A stretch of 64,000 bases of DNA. It comes from Algoriphagus sp. PAP.12. Lineage in GTDB: Bacteria > Bacteroidota > Bacteroidia > Cytophagales > Cyclobacteriaceae. Positions 35,242 through 44,823 of this stretch are shown here, piece after piece (positions within the stretch are counted from its first letter, which is position 1; every line of letters begins with the position of its first letter). A program made the translations under genes and the position numbers. The notes under the pieces were generated by a model. It saw only the letters and a list, made by a program, of their open reading frames with translations. It made no database searches and was not told the origin of the DNA. The stretch is taken from the NCBI RefSeq assembly GCF_026652115.1, contig NZ_JAPPSQ010000006.1:1-64000 (forward strand), written 5' to 3'.

Positions 35242-37797
35242 TTAAGATTTTTTGACCATTTTTTTGATCCACTTCTCAAATTCCACTGCATGAAATACGA
35301 CCAAGCCCATTGCTGTACTGAACCCAAGTTCCGCAAATGAAAGTGGAGAGGTGTGAAATATTTCATTCATTGGAGGTAAATAAATTACTGCTAGTTGTAG
35401 GACTAATGTGACGGCTATAGAAATAATCATGGGTGTATTGGTAAAAATCCCCAATCGGAATAAAAATTGGCGCTCACTTCTAACTCCCATAACATGACCA
35501 AGTTGTGAAAAAGCCAAAACTGAGAAAACCATAGTCTGCCAATGCCATCCCTGACGAATTGCCCAGTATTGGGTGAAGAGAGTCACTGCTGCCATCAAAA
35601 TACCTACCCAGATTATATGAAAGCCGACGCCTTCGGCAAATAAACTTTGCTTGGGTGGTCTGGGAGGACGTTTCATGATATCCTTTTCGGCTTTTTCTCC
35701 TGCCAATGCCAATGCTGGAACTCCGTCTGTCACCAAGTTAATCCAAAGGATATGGACAGGGAGTAGAGGGACAGGGAGACCTAAAAAAGGAGCCAATGCA
35801 ATAGTCCATATCTCAGCCCCATTACAGGTCATGATGTATTTGACAAATTTCCGGATGTTATCAAAAATCCTTCTTCCTTCCCGGATGGCCTTCACGATGG
35901 TGGCAAAATTGTCATCCAATAGAATCATGTGAGCGGCTTCCTTGCTCACGTCTGTTCCAGTGATCCCCATAGCAACTCCAATTGTACTACTTCGAAGAGA
36001 AGGTGCGTCGTTGACACCATCTCCTGTCATGGCAACATAGTTTCCTTTTTTCTGAAGTGCTTTGACGATTTTAAGCTTTTGATCAGGAGATACCCGGGCA
36101 TAAACAGCAATGGATTCCACCATTTCTTCAAACTCTTGATCCGAAATTTCTCTTAATTCCGCTCCAGTAATGACTTGTCTATGTTCATCAAGAATGCCTA
36201 CTTTTCGAGCAATCGCCTTGGCTGTTTCAGGATGATCACCGGTAATCATCACAGGAGTAATTCCTGCTGTTTTGCATTCATGAATGGCTTGAATAGCTTC
36301 CTCTCGTGGTGGGTCAATCATTCCACAAATCCCGATAAAATCAAGTTCAGATTCTAATGTAGACCAGTCTTTTTTTGGTGGAAGTGATGGGATAAGTTTG
36401 CCAGAAAATGCCAAAACACGCTCTCCATTTTTGGCCCATTCCAAACTTGTTTTTTTGATAGTCTGGAGATGAATGGTGGTTTTTAACGTATCATCAATTG
36501 CTTCAAAAGCCCCTTTGCAAAGGACAAGAACCTGATCTCCGATTTGATGGAAAGTACTCATTCGTTTCCTGTCCGAATCAAAAGGTAGCTCACCTATCCG
36601 TGGAAAGTCCTTTTCCAGTTGATGAAGCTTTTCTTCTCCCAAATCATTTAAAACCCAATTGACCAAAGCCAATTCGGTAGCCTCTCCAACTAGCCCTCCA
36701 TCTTTTCCCTCTTTCACATCATGGTTGAGTCCCATAGCCAGTTCCAGATTGGAATAGTTTGAAGAAAATGCCGGTAAATCACTAAGCTCCACCTGCTGGA
36801 CTGTCATTTGATTTTTGGTCAAAGTCCCGGTTTTATCCGTGCAGATAAATGTGATGGAGCCGAGGCTTTCCACTGCTGGGAGTTTTCGGATCAGAGAATT
36901 CTTTTTTGCCAATCTGGCTGATCCCAATGAAAGGGCTATGGTGATCAAAGCTGGTAGGGCTTCCGGAATGGCTGCGACAGCAAGGCTAACAGATATCAAT
37001 AACAAGGGAAGGGGCTCTTCTCCTCTTAAAATGCCCAAACCAAAAATCAACAGACAAATCAGCAAGACCATATAGGAAATAGTCTTGCCAAACCGCTCCA
37101 TCTTCTCTTGCAATGGAGTCTTGGGTTGCTCTTCCTGAAGTAAGTCTGCAATCTTTCCCAACTGGGTTTCCATTCCTGTTTTGAGGACTATAGCCGTGGC
37201 CCGACCATGAGTAGCCAGTGTGCCTTTAAAAACCTGAAAGGAGTTTTCGATTGATATTTCTGAATTGATTTTCTCAGAAAATGTGGTTTTTTCTACTGGA
37301 ATTGACTCTCCGGTCAAGGATGACTCATCTACTTGCAGAGAAGCTTCCTCTAGCAATTGCATGTCGGCAGGGATCATGCTGCCTGCTTCCAAAAAGACCA
37401 AATCTCCCGGGACCAAGAGGTGGGAGGGAATTCTTTTGATTTGACCATTGCGCTTGGTCTGAACCTGGACCTCACTCATTTTTTTGAGTGATTCCATGGC
37501 CTTTTCGGCGCGATATTCCTGAATGAATCCCAGAATCGCGTTTAATACAACAATGATCAAAATAATGATCGAGTCAGTCCATTCTCCAGCGACTCCAGAA
37601 ATCAGTGCTGCTACAAGCAGGACCATGATCATGAAATCTTGAAACTGACCTAGAAAAAGCTTCCACGAAGGTTTTTTGGCTTTTTCTTTCAGGGAATTAG
37701 GTCCAAACTCTTCTAATCGTTGTTCAGCCACCTGTTCGGAAAGGCCAGATTTGATTAGATTTTGAATTTCAGATTTGTTGGAAGGAAAAGTAGCCAT
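35242..37797 (-). CDS. P-type ATPase, Ca2+-transporting (SERCA/PMR1-like)
   Basis: 851 residues from the ATG at 37797 (MATFPSNKSEIQNLIKSGLSE). A further 16 codons upstream are open but run through the terminator of the TonB receptor, so they are not part of the gene. P-type hallmarks are the actuator LTGES, the phosphorylated D321 in DKTGTLTKN, the N-domain KGAFE, and the hinge GDGVNDAPSLRSSTIGVAMGITGTDVSKEA. About ten membrane helices are present. Helix 4 reads AAIPEALPALITIALSLG, with PEALP in place of the PEGLP usual for Ca2+ pumps. It should export Ca2+ (or Mn2+) from the cytoplasm. Confidence 0.9.
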   Translation of the reverse strand: MATFPSNKSEIQNLIKSGLSEQVAEQRLEEFGPNSLKEKAKKPSWKLFLGQFQDFMIMVLLVAALISGVAGEWTDSIIILIIVVLNAILGFIQEYRAEKAMESLKKMSEVQVQTKRNGQIKRIPSHLLVPGDLVFLEAGSMIPADMQLLEEASLQVDESSLTGESIPVEKTTFSEKINSEISIENSFQVFKGTLATHGRATAIVLKTGMETQLGKIADLLQEEQPKTPLQEKMERFGKTISYMVLLICLLIFGLGILRGEEPLPLLLISVSLAVAAIPEALPALITIALSLGSARLAKKNSLIRKLPAVESLGSITFICTDKTGTLTKNQMTVQQVELSDLPAFSSNYSNLELAMGLNHDVKEGKDGGLVGEATELALVNWVLNDLGEEKLHQLEKDFPRIGELPFDSDRKRMSTFHQIGDQVLVLCKGAFEAIDDTLKTTIHLQTIKKTSLEWAKNGERVLAFSGKLIPSLPPKKDWSTLESELDFIGICGMIDPPREEAIQAIHECKTAGITPVMITGDHPETAKAIARKVGILDEHRQVITGAELREISDQEFEEMVESIAVYARVSPDQKLKIVKALQKKGNYVAMTGDGVNDAPSLRSSTIGVAMGITGTDVSKEAAHMILLDDNFATIVKAIREGRRIFDNIRKFVKYIMTCNGAEIWTIALAPFLGLPVPLLPVHILWINLVTDGVPALALAGEKAEKDIMKRPPRPPKQSLFAEGVGFHIIWVGILMAAVTLFTQYWAIRQGWHWQTMVFSVLAFSQLGHVMGVRSERQFLFRLGIFTNTPMIISIAVTLVLQLAVIYLPPMNEIFHTSPLSFAELGFSTAMGLVVFHAVEFEKWIKKMVKKS

Positions 37798-37821
37798 GAA
37801 AAAGTGGGATCTTTTCCTGAA

Positions 37822-37857
37822 AATAAAAAAAGTCTGGAGAAACATTCTTCTCCAGAC
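37822..37857 (-). terminator. Terminator after the TonB receptor
   Basis: Perfect 10-bp stem GTCTGGAGAA / TTCTCCAGAC with a 6-base loop. On the minus strand it is followed by TTTTTTTATTTT. It sits 13 bp past the receptor stop and decides the start of the next gene at 37797. Confidence 0.95.
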
Positions 37858-37869
37858 CTTTAAATACTT

Positions 37870-40275
37870 TTAGAAACTGGCTTTCAGGGATAAAACCCAA
37901 TTCCTTCCTGCTCCAGAAATTCCGGAACTATACGGTCGATAACGTTGATCAGTAATATTTTCTAGACCTGCATTAACTTTCAGAAAGTCAAATAAAGAAT
38001 AACTTGCTTTCAGATTCAAGGTGTGCCATGCAGGTGCATAATTGTTCCCATTGGAGTCCTTGGCATAGATTTCATCTTTGCCTTTTTCCTCTTCAGGTAG
38101 TTTGTCAAAGGATCTTTCTCCTTGATACTGGGCATAAAACTGAACCTGAAGCTTTTTGAAGGCATAAGTAAGTCTTGAAACACCAAAGGTCGGAGCTGCA
38201 TGTCTTGAAGGACTGGTGGTACCATCGTCTAATTCTTCTTCCCCTCTTTGGAAATTGATGTCAGAATTGAAAGTCAATTTGGATGTCAGCTGAACTTCAA
38301 TACCTGCCTGCAATCCATAAACTCGCGCCTGAGCTGCATTTTGCATGGCCTGAACCTGACTCAATTCACCTTGATAAAGAATGCTATCCTGTCCGTTGAG
38401 TAGATAGTCTCTTCTTACCAAAGCATTGTTTAGAATAGTATAATAACCGGTCAAGTCAAACTTGGCGAAGTTTCCAAACTTCTTGGCAAAGCCTAAATCT
38501 AAATTGTAGGCATATTCAGCTTCCAGATCTGGATTTGGGATAGTGACAGCACCTGGCTCAGAATCAAATACTTTTCCCATATCATCTACATTCGGAGCTC
38601 TGAAAGCAGTTCCGAAATTCCCGCTAAACACCCAGGTTTCCGAAGGTCTCCAAACTGCTCCCAAGCTCCCAGTCAAAGAAGAATTGGTGGATTTTGCCTC
38701 TGAAAAAGGAAAATCATAGAAGCGTGTGTCAAAATCAGCGTTTAAGCCGAAGATATTGTATCTCAAGCCAGCTTTCAAATTGACTTTTTTATTGAAATAG
38801 TGCTCCTCATTAATAAATACCCCGAATGAATTCCAAGTGGATTCAGGATATCGAGCAGGACCTTCCTCCATGGTCCCATCTGTGATATCAGTTGTAAAAC
38901 CGGTTGAATTCACCTTGTTGATTACATATTCAGCTCCATAGATCAAGGTATTGTGGGAATCCAAAACTTTGGTGAAATCAAGGTTTGCAGAAAATGCATC
39001 CACCATTTCTTCTTGAGTTGAACGGGTAGGTTTATTTAAACTTCTATCAATTCTACTTTCCTCAAATCGTTGCTGAGCTATGCGAATGCTCATTTGGTCA
39101 AACAGTCCATTTTTAGTGAAATGACTGATGCTCAAATTGTTCATCATCCACTTTTGAGGTCCGTAATCCCACTCAGCGTAGCGAGGAAGTCCATCTCTCA
39201 TGCGGTTATGCCGATCATATCGGCCGTAAGAAGAAGTTTCCGAATAATGGAAGCCATATTGAAAATCCCACTTCTGAGAAGGTTTGAATCGGACTTTCTG
39301 CATGAGGTTCAATTGTGAGTATGCCGATGGGACCTGGAGTAAAGGATCGTCCTGAGTCAAAACGACATCTTCAATTCCGATTCTTTGGACATAGACGGAT
39401 TTGAGATAATCATCAGGTCCATTTTTCCCTTGTCTCAAATCATCGTAATCCCAATAAGAAACGCTGGTGACAGATGCCCATTTTTTCCAGCCCAAATTCA
39501 AATCGAAATGTCCGGTTTTCTCTTTGTTAGCTGATGAAAAACGAGTGACAGCATTTCCGCTGACTAATGTTTCATCATCAAGGGAAAGCTTAGGTGTCAA
39601 GGTTTTGAAACTCATTACACCACCAATCGCATCGCTTCCATAGATCACTGAGCCAGGGCCGAAAAAGACCTCAGTATGCTCCATGGTAAATGGATCGAGA
39701 TTGAGTACGTTTTGGATATTTCCTCCTCTGAAAATTGCCGAATTCATTCGAACTCTATCTACTGAATAAAGAAGTCTATTAGTGGCAAAGCCCCTGATCA
39801 TAGGACTGCCTCCGCCTTGCTGGCTTTTTTGGATGTATACTTTTCCTGAAATACCCAAAAGATCTGCAGCTGTCTGCGGGTTTTGGAATTCAATGGACTT
39901 AGGAGAGATCGAGATGATTTTTGAAGGTGTTTCATCTGAATCTCGAGCCCATCTGCTCCCAGAAATCACTACTTCATTCAGATTGAGGTTGGATAGATTC
40001 AGTTTCAATATTGGGCCTGCCTCAATTAGTGATGCATAAGAGATTTCAATTGTTTGGTAGCCAAAGCTACTGATAGTGATTTTATCAGAATCGACAAAAG
40101 CACTGATGTCCACCTGTCCTTTTGAGTTGCTGATTTCGAAGGCAGGAGGAAATTCGCTACTGACCGTAGCGTCTTTGATTGGTTCGGATGTAGTGGGATC
40201 GATCAGTGTGATGGTTTGACCCATGGCACTAAATAGCACGCACAGCATCCCAACCAATACAAGTGCATATTTCAT
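37870..40275 (-). CDS. TonB-dependent receptor, haemoglobin/haem-type, with carboxypeptidase-regulatory N-terminal domain
   Basis: 801 residues. A signal peptide (ALVLVGMLCVLFSAMGQ) is followed by a CarboxypepD_reg-like beta-sandwich (about residues 20-100) and a plug domain (LNEVVISGSRWARDSDETPSKI). The plug reads GGGSPMIRGFATNRLLYSVDRVRMNSAIFRGGNIQNVLNLDP and VFFGPGSVIYGSDAIGGVMSF, close to the haemoglobin/haem/transferrin receptor group. Barrel segment FRAPNVDDMGKVFDSEPGAV also fits that group, and the chain ends in an aromatic (WVLSLKASF). Haem or another iron source is likely, but other substrates are known for this subfamily. It is preceded after 59 bp by the unknown 175-residue gene at 40335 and ends in a strong terminator. 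Confidence 0.85.
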   Translation of the reverse strand: MKYALVLVGMLCVLFSAMGQTITLIDPTTSEPIKDATVSSEFPPAFEISNSKGQVDISAFVDSDKITISSFGYQTIEISYASLIEAGPILKLNLSNLNLNEVVISGSRWARDSDETPSKIISISPKSIEFQNPQTAADLLGISGKVYIQKSQQGGGSPMIRGFATNRLLYSVDRVRMNSAIFRGGNIQNVLNLDPFTMEHTEVFFGPGSVIYGSDAIGGVMSFKTLTPKLSLDDETLVSGNAVTRFSSANKEKTGHFDLNLGWKKWASVTSVSYWDYDDLRQGKNGPDDYLKSVYVQRIGIEDVVLTQDDPLLQVPSAYSQLNLMQKVRFKPSQKWDFQYGFHYSETSSYGRYDRHNRMRDGLPRYAEWDYGPQKWMMNNLSISHFTKNGLFDQMSIRIAQQRFEESRIDRSLNKPTRSTQEEMVDAFSANLDFTKVLDSHNTLIYGAEYVINKVNSTGFTTDITDGTMEEGPARYPESTWNSFGVFINEEHYFNKKVNLKAGLRYNIFGLNADFDTRFYDFPFSEAKSTNSSLTGSLGAVWRPSETWVFSGNFGTAFRAPNVDDMGKVFDSEPGAVTIPNPDLEAEYAYNLDLGFAKKFGNFAKFDLTGYYTILNNALVRRDYLLNGQDSILYQGELSQVQAMQNAAQARVYGLQAGIEVQLTSKLTFNSDINFQRGEEELDDGTTSPSRHAAPTFGVSRLTYAFKKLQVQFYAQYQGERSFDKLPEEEKGKDEIYAKDSNGNNYAPAWHTLNLKASYSLFDFLKVNAGLENITDQRYRPYSSGISGAGRNWVLSLKASF

Positions 40276-40334
40276 ATGGTATTGGTTAAAACGTGTAAAT
40301 ACATCCTGGAATGCAGGATTTTTATAAAACAGGT

Positions 40335-40862
40335 TTAAACCAAAATGTCAGGAGGTGGGCAGGGATTTCCTAAATAGGGTGATTGATATATTGAATTCCT
40401 GATTGAAGAATTCAAATCAAGATCAAAATTGAGTAGGCTTTCTTCTTCGGATGAACTCAGTTGGAAGAATAATAAAAAGTTGATTTTTTGAACTGAAGCA
40501 TCTTCTTCTTCCTCACCAAATCCCTCTTTAAGTAGTTTGGAGAGAAGGCCTTTCATTTTGGTTTCCTCATGATCGGCATACACTAAATAAGTGATCGAGT
40601 CTCCTTCGAGATGGCTTTCTAGGATATCGTACATCTGACCTTGAAATTCAAATTCACGGTCATGCTCCCAGTTTAATTCCGTTTTAGTTTCTTCCAAAGA
40701 GAATGTGAGTTCGGTAATTCTTTCGGAAGATTCGATCCCCTCTTTGATTTCCTTTTTTACTTTTTTTTGATGGGTGACCAAGTCCAGTTTCACCCATCCA
40801 ATTGCCAAAAATAAAGGGGCAATCAGTGCTATCAGTAGTGATATGGACTGGATTCTAAACAT
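40335..40862 (-). CDS. Unknown 175-residue membrane-anchored protein upstream of the TonB receptor
   Basis: 175 residues. One N-terminal membrane helix or uncleaved signal (SISLLIALIAPLFLAIGWVKL) precedes a charged region rich in Glu/Lys (THQKKVKKEIKEGIESSERITEL). A middle segment (FEFQGQMYDILESHLEGDSITYLVYADHEETKMKGLLSKLLKEGF) contains two acidic and His residues (HEE). The C-terminus is NPCPPPDILV with a lone Cys in a Pro-rich tail. I do not recognise the family. The 59-bp gap to the TonB receptor and shared strand indicate one operon, so it may help in uptake or release of the receptor's metal or haem substrate (inference). Confidence 0.7.
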   Translation of the reverse strand: MFRIQSISLLIALIAPLFLAIGWVKLDLVTHQKKVKKEIKEGIESSERITELTFSLEETKTELNWEHDREFEFQGQMYDILESHLEGDSITYLVYADHEETKMKGLLSKLLKEGFGEEEEDASVQKINFLLFFQLSSSEEESLLNFDLDLNSSIRNSIYQSPYLGNPCPPPDILV

Positions 40863-41181
40863 TCAAAAGGGTTGATCTAACTTCAATTTCTTAAAAAATA
40901 TCCGAAGTACAGCCAGAATTATGTTTAGGGAAAAAATGAGGGATGTGAGGTTTTTGATTTCTAGAATTGAGTAGTCAATTCCTTTTGGAAATGGGTATCT
41001 ATTTTGATGAACAAATCAGGGTTGAAGCAGATTATATTTTTCTTTTTGCAATAATTAATAGTGGAAACTCTCCGTTTAAAAATAAATTCTTGTTAATGAG
41101 GGTGATATGTTTATTATTGATGGCGCTTTCGTGAGGAAGTATAAATTCTAATTGCATAGAACCCAAAATTCCAAATTTCTT
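40863..41181. promoter_or_regulatory. Divergent intergenic region with an inverted repeat
   Basis: This 319-bp stretch lies between the unknown/TonB-receptor operon (minus) and the sugar-oxidation operon (plus), and must contain both promoters. A perfect inverted repeat, GAATTGA-GTAG-TCAATTC, lies at 40964-40981 and is a candidate operator. No convincing TTTG / TAnnTTTG pair was found. Nothing else was seen. Confidence 0.4.
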
Positions 41182-43725
41182 ATGCGCACAGTCCATTGGC
41201 TGAAGCTTATTCTCCTACTAGTTTTTTTCCAGTCTTGTCAAGAAAAGTCAAGAGAACCCCTGCCCGAGACAGCTGATAGTCCAGTTCGGTCTCCAGATGA
41301 GGAATTGTTACATTTTCAAGTAGATGAAGGGTTTGATATCCAGTTGGTGGCCTCAGAGCCTATGGTAGAATCCCCGGTAATGATCCAATTTGATGAAGAT
41401 GGTCGGATGTGGGTTGTGGAAATGAGAGGGTATATGACCGATATGGAAGGATCTGAAGAACCTGATCCGATCGGGAGAATCACGATTCTGGAAGATAGAG
41501 ATGGAGACGGGGTAATGGATCAAAGAACCGTTTATCTGGATAGTTTGGTGATGCCGCGTACAGTGACACCTTTTGGTAGAGGAGCGCTTGTAGTTGCCAA
41601 TCAGTCCCTTTGGTTAACTGAGGATTCCAAAAATGGAGACTGGATTGCTGATAGTATGATCCTTTTGGACTCAACCTATGCTGCAAGTGCCAACCCCGAG
41701 CATACGGATAATGGTATGTTGAGAAATCTGGACAACTGGTATTACAGTGCCAAATCCCGATTGAGATATCGATATGAAAATGGAAAATGGATCCGTGATA
41801 CGACTGAGTTTCGTGGACAATGGGGAATCTCCCAGGATGATCAGGGTCGGCTTTTATACAATTACAATTGGTCCCAGCTGCATGGGGATTTGGTTCCGCC
41901 CAATTCCTTGACAAGAAATTCGAATCATCAACCAAGTACGGGGATTGATCATGGGTTGACTATCGATAGGAAAGTTTATCCGATCAGAAAGACTTTGGCG
42001 GTAAACCGAGGTTATATTCCTGGAGTTTTGGATTCCTTGGGAAGGCTTTTGGAATTCACTTCTGCGGGAGGGCCAGTGATGTATCGAAGCAGGCTTTTTC
42101 CAGAGGAATATTACGGAAATGTCTTTGTGATGGAAAGTGCAGGGAATTTGGTGAAAAGAAATGTGGTCACTCAGGATGGGGCTACATTGAAAGCTCACGA
42201 CCCTAATCCAGGTAGGGAATTTATGGCTTCTACGGATGAGCGATTTCGACCTGTCTATGGGGCGGTTGGTCCTGACGGTGCTTTGTATATCGTAGATATG
42301 TACCAGGGGATTATTCAACATGAGACCTATATGACTCCTTATTTAACGGAGCAAACCTTGGAAAGACATTTAGAAGCACCAGCTCAGATGGGAAGGATTT
42401 GGAGGGTAGCCCCGAAAGGATCCAAACCTCAAAAAGCTGAAAAACTGTCTCAAAAAAGCCCAGAAGATTTGATCATTTTCCTTGGGCATTCTGATGCTTA
42501 TTATCGAGAGCAAGCCCAGCGATTGATAGTGGAAAAAGGAGGGCAGTCTGTTGCTAAAAGATTAGAAGAAATTGCAATGGATCCAAATTCTGGGGTTTTA
42601 GTGAAAACCCATTCCCTATATACCTTGGAAGGTATGGGGTATCTGAGCGCGGGTGTTTTGCTTACCGCCTTAGAAACTCCCAATAAACAGATTCAGGCCC
42701 ATGTGTTGAGATTGCTGGAACCATTTGCTTCTGATCCAAAAGTGAGGCAGATGCTTGCAGATTTCTACCAGAAGAATAGTGGTACTGATTCTGAAGTTTT
42801 GGCCCTGCAAATGGCACTTTCTTCCTATACTTTGGTAGAGGAAGATCAATTTTCGGGATTGACTTCCATTTTCAATAAATATGGAAATCAAGCCTTGTTT
42901 AAGGATGCGATTATGAGTGGTTTAGAAAATCGTGAGTATGACTTTTTGGAATATTTGGTTCAAAATTGGGGGGAATCAAATCCAGATAGAGAAATTTTTA
43001 TTGAAACTCTAACTGCTTCGATTATCAAGAATCAAGAGCCCAATGAAATCCTAAAGCTTTTGGCTTTGATTGAGGAAAATAAGCAGGATTGGAAAGGTGA
43101 AATTGCCTTGGCAGGCTTGTCCATTCAAGCTGCAGATTCAGAGAATCTGGGGAAGGTTAAGTTTACTCAAAAACCTGATTTCTTCAAAAAAGAGATTGTT
43201 GGACTTGATTCATTTCAGTTGACAAGAGTTCAAAGGCTATTTTCTTGGCCAGGATATTCCCCAGAATCAATGGCTTCAGGATCACACAATTTAGAAGGAA
43301 ATGCTTTGGAGCTTTTTGCGTCTGGAAGGCAAAAGTTTTTGGCTTCTTGTGCTGGATGTCACGGAAGCAATGGAAAAGGGGTTGATCATATGGGGCCTCC
43401 TTTGGTAGGTTCTGAATGGGTGTTGGGAGATGAGCGCCAATTAGCCTTGATTCTATTGCATGGAATAGAAGGGCCGATTACGGTACGAGGAAAAGTGTAT
43501 GACGAACCTGAGATTTTGCCGGTAATGCCTTCTCACTCGACCATGGATGATGGAAATATCGCTGCGATTTTGACCTATATCCGAAATGAATGGGGAAATC
43601 AAGCGGACCCGATCACGAGACAAACTATTGGGGGAATTCGTCATTCCTCACAAGGAAGAGTTTATCCTTGGTCTGTCACTGAATTGGTTGAGCATATGAA
43701 AACGCTAAATGAAACCAATCCATGA
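41182..43725 (+). CDS. PVC-type haem-binding dehydrogenase-like lipoprotein (beta-propeller, HEAT-like, cytochrome c)
   Basis: 847 residues from the ATG at 41182; an in-frame TTG at 41152 is less likely because the ATG places a lipoprotein signal (LKLILLLVFFQSC, Cys18) at the N-terminus. A beta-propeller related to sorbosone dehydrogenase-like proteins follows (FDEDGRMWVVEMRGY, RITILEDRDGDGVMD, RFRPVYGAVGPDGALYIVDMYQG). Next is a helical HEAT-like region (about residues 420-640). A C-terminal cytochrome c domain has the haem motif CAGCH at residues 723-727 and a distal-Met region (VMPSHSTMDDGN). Similar proteins in Planctomycetes and Bacteroidota are annotated as PVC-type haem-binding proteins; a role in oxidising sugars or alcohols in the periplasm is inferred. 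It overlaps the next gene by 4 bp. Confidence 0.87.
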   Translation: MRTVHWLKLILLLVFFQSCQEKSREPLPETADSPVRSPDEELLHFQVDEGFDIQLVASEPMVESPVMIQFDEDGRMWVVEMRGYMTDMEGSEEPDPIGRITILEDRDGDGVMDQRTVYLDSLVMPRTVTPFGRGALVVANQSLWLTEDSKNGDWIADSMILLDSTYAASANPEHTDNGMLRNLDNWYYSAKSRLRYRYENGKWIRDTTEFRGQWGISQDDQGRLLYNYNWSQLHGDLVPPNSLTRNSNHQPSTGIDHGLTIDRKVYPIRKTLAVNRGYIPGVLDSLGRLLEFTSAGGPVMYRSRLFPEEYYGNVFVMESAGNLVKRNVVTQDGATLKAHDPNPGREFMASTDERFRPVYGAVGPDGALYIVDMYQGIIQHETYMTPYLTEQTLERHLEAPAQMGRIWRVAPKGSKPQKAEKLSQKSPEDLIIFLGHSDAYYREQAQRLIVEKGGQSVAKRLEEIAMDPNSGVLVKTHSLYTLEGMGYLSAGVLLTALETPNKQIQAHVLRLLEPFASDPKVRQMLADFYQKNSGTDSEVLALQMALSSYTLVEEDQFSGLTSIFNKYGNQALFKDAIMSGLENREYDFLEYLVQNWGESNPDREIFIETLTASIIKNQEPNEILKLLALIEENKQDWKGEIALAGLSIQAADSENLGKVKFTQKPDFFKKEIVGLDSFQLTRVQRLFSWPGYSPESMASGSHNLEGNALELFASGRQKFLASCAGCHGSNGKGVDHMGPPLVGSEWVLGDERQLALILLHGIEGPITVRGKVYDEPEILPVMPSHSTMDDGNIAAILTYIRNEWGNQADPITRQTIGGIRHSSQGRVYPWSVTELVEHMKTLNETNP

Positions 43726-44792
43726 AAAACTCCAATTGGAATAGCAGAAGAGAATTTGTGAAAAAAGCGAGTCTTGCTGGAATATCCTTAAGTTTTCCAT
43801 TTCCTGAAATTCCCAATTTCATGAAAGGGTATGAGTTGGGAATAGTAGTTCATTCTTATGGGATGCGTTCCAGTGGGCGATTACAAAGTGCCGAATTTCC
43901 GGCTTTTCAGAATGCATTGGACTTTATGAACCATTGCCATGAAATTGGAGCCAGAGGGATACAAACTGTGGTCAATGGCTGGCAAAGTGATTTTAGCAAA
44001 AAGGTTAGAGAGGAGAGGGAGCGAAAAGGAATGTATTTGGAGGGAAGCATCGGACTTCCAAAAACAAATGAAGATGTTGCTCGATTTGAAGCTGATATTC
44101 TTGCTGCCAAAGAGGCTGGAGCCACAGTGGTTCGTTCGGTTTGTTTGAATGGAAGGCGTTATGAAAATTTCAGTTCTCGGCAGGAGTTTATGGATTTCAA
44201 AAAGGGGGCTATTCAATCATTACATCTAGCTGAACCCACAGTCAGAAAACATCAAATCAAGCTGGCTATCGAAAACCATAAGGATTGGAAAGCTGCTGAA
44301 TTGGCTGAAATTTTAAAGCAATTGGGTTCGGAATGGGTAGGAGCGACGGTAGATTTCGGTAATAATGTATCCCTGATCGAAGATCCCAATGAGGTCATTG
44401 AAACTTTAGCTCCTTATGCATTTTCAACCCATATCAAAGACATGGGAGTTCAGGAATATGAGGATGGTTTTCTACTTTCCGAAGTTCCTTTGGGTGAAGG
44501 GATTGTGGATTTGAAAAAGGGGATGGATTTGTGTAAAAAATATAATCCTCAGGTTACATTTTCACTGGAAATGATCACTCGTGATCCCTTGAAAGTTCCT
44601 TGCTTGACAGATGGCTATTGGGGAACTTTCGATAATCCTAAAGCCCGGGATTTTGCCAGACATTTAGCCATGATCAAAAAGAAAAGCTTTTCTGGTGGAT
44701 TGCAAAAAACTTCGGGTTTAACTGATTCAGAAAAATTGAATCTTGAGGAAAAAAATGTAGTCCAGTGCATCCAGTGGGCAAATAGCCAATAG
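43722..44792 (+). CDS. Sugar phosphate isomerase/epimerase-like TIM-barrel protein with Tat-type leader
   Basis: 356 residues. The leader SRREFVKKASLAGISLSFPFP has an RR-x-F-V-K motif for Tat export. The body is an AP_endonuc_2/xylose isomerase-like TIM barrel: VRSVCLNGRRYEN, LAIENHKDWKAAELAEIL (Glu and His metal ligands), ATVDFGNNVSL (Asp), FSTHIKDMGV (His) and FSLEMITRDP (Glu). Function and substrate are unknown, but such exported isomerases often accompany oxidoreductases acting on sugars or inositols. Translationally coupled to the preceding haem-protein gene (4-bp overlap) and followed by the SDR gene after 31 bp. Confidence 0.85.
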   Translation: MKNSNWNSRREFVKKASLAGISLSFPFPEIPNFMKGYELGIVVHSYGMRSSGRLQSAEFPAFQNALDFMNHCHEIGARGIQTVVNGWQSDFSKKVREERERKGMYLEGSIGLPKTNEDVARFEADILAAKEAGATVVRSVCLNGRRYENFSSRQEFMDFKKGAIQSLHLAEPTVRKHQIKLAIENHKDWKAAELAEILKQLGSEWVGATVDFGNNVSLIEDPNEVIETLAPYAFSTHIKDMGVQEYEDGFLLSEVPLGEGIVDLKKGMDLCKKYNPQVTFSLEMITRDPLKVPCLTDGYWGTFDNPKARDFARHLAMIKKKSFSGGLQKTSGLTDSEKLNLEEKNVVQCIQWANSQ

Positions 44793-44823
44793 ATATAATT
44801 GAAGAATATTTAAAAGATATAAG

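Noticed and set aside
37798..37845. N-terminal extension of the Ca2+-ATPase-like protein
   Set aside because: The extra 16 codons run into the perfect hairpin terminator of the TonB receptor and give no family-like sequence; ATG 37797 is the proper start.
41152..41181. TTG start of the propeller/cytochrome lipoprotein
   Set aside because: ATG 41182 gives a good lipoprotein signal; the upstream extension (HRTQNSKFL) spoils it.
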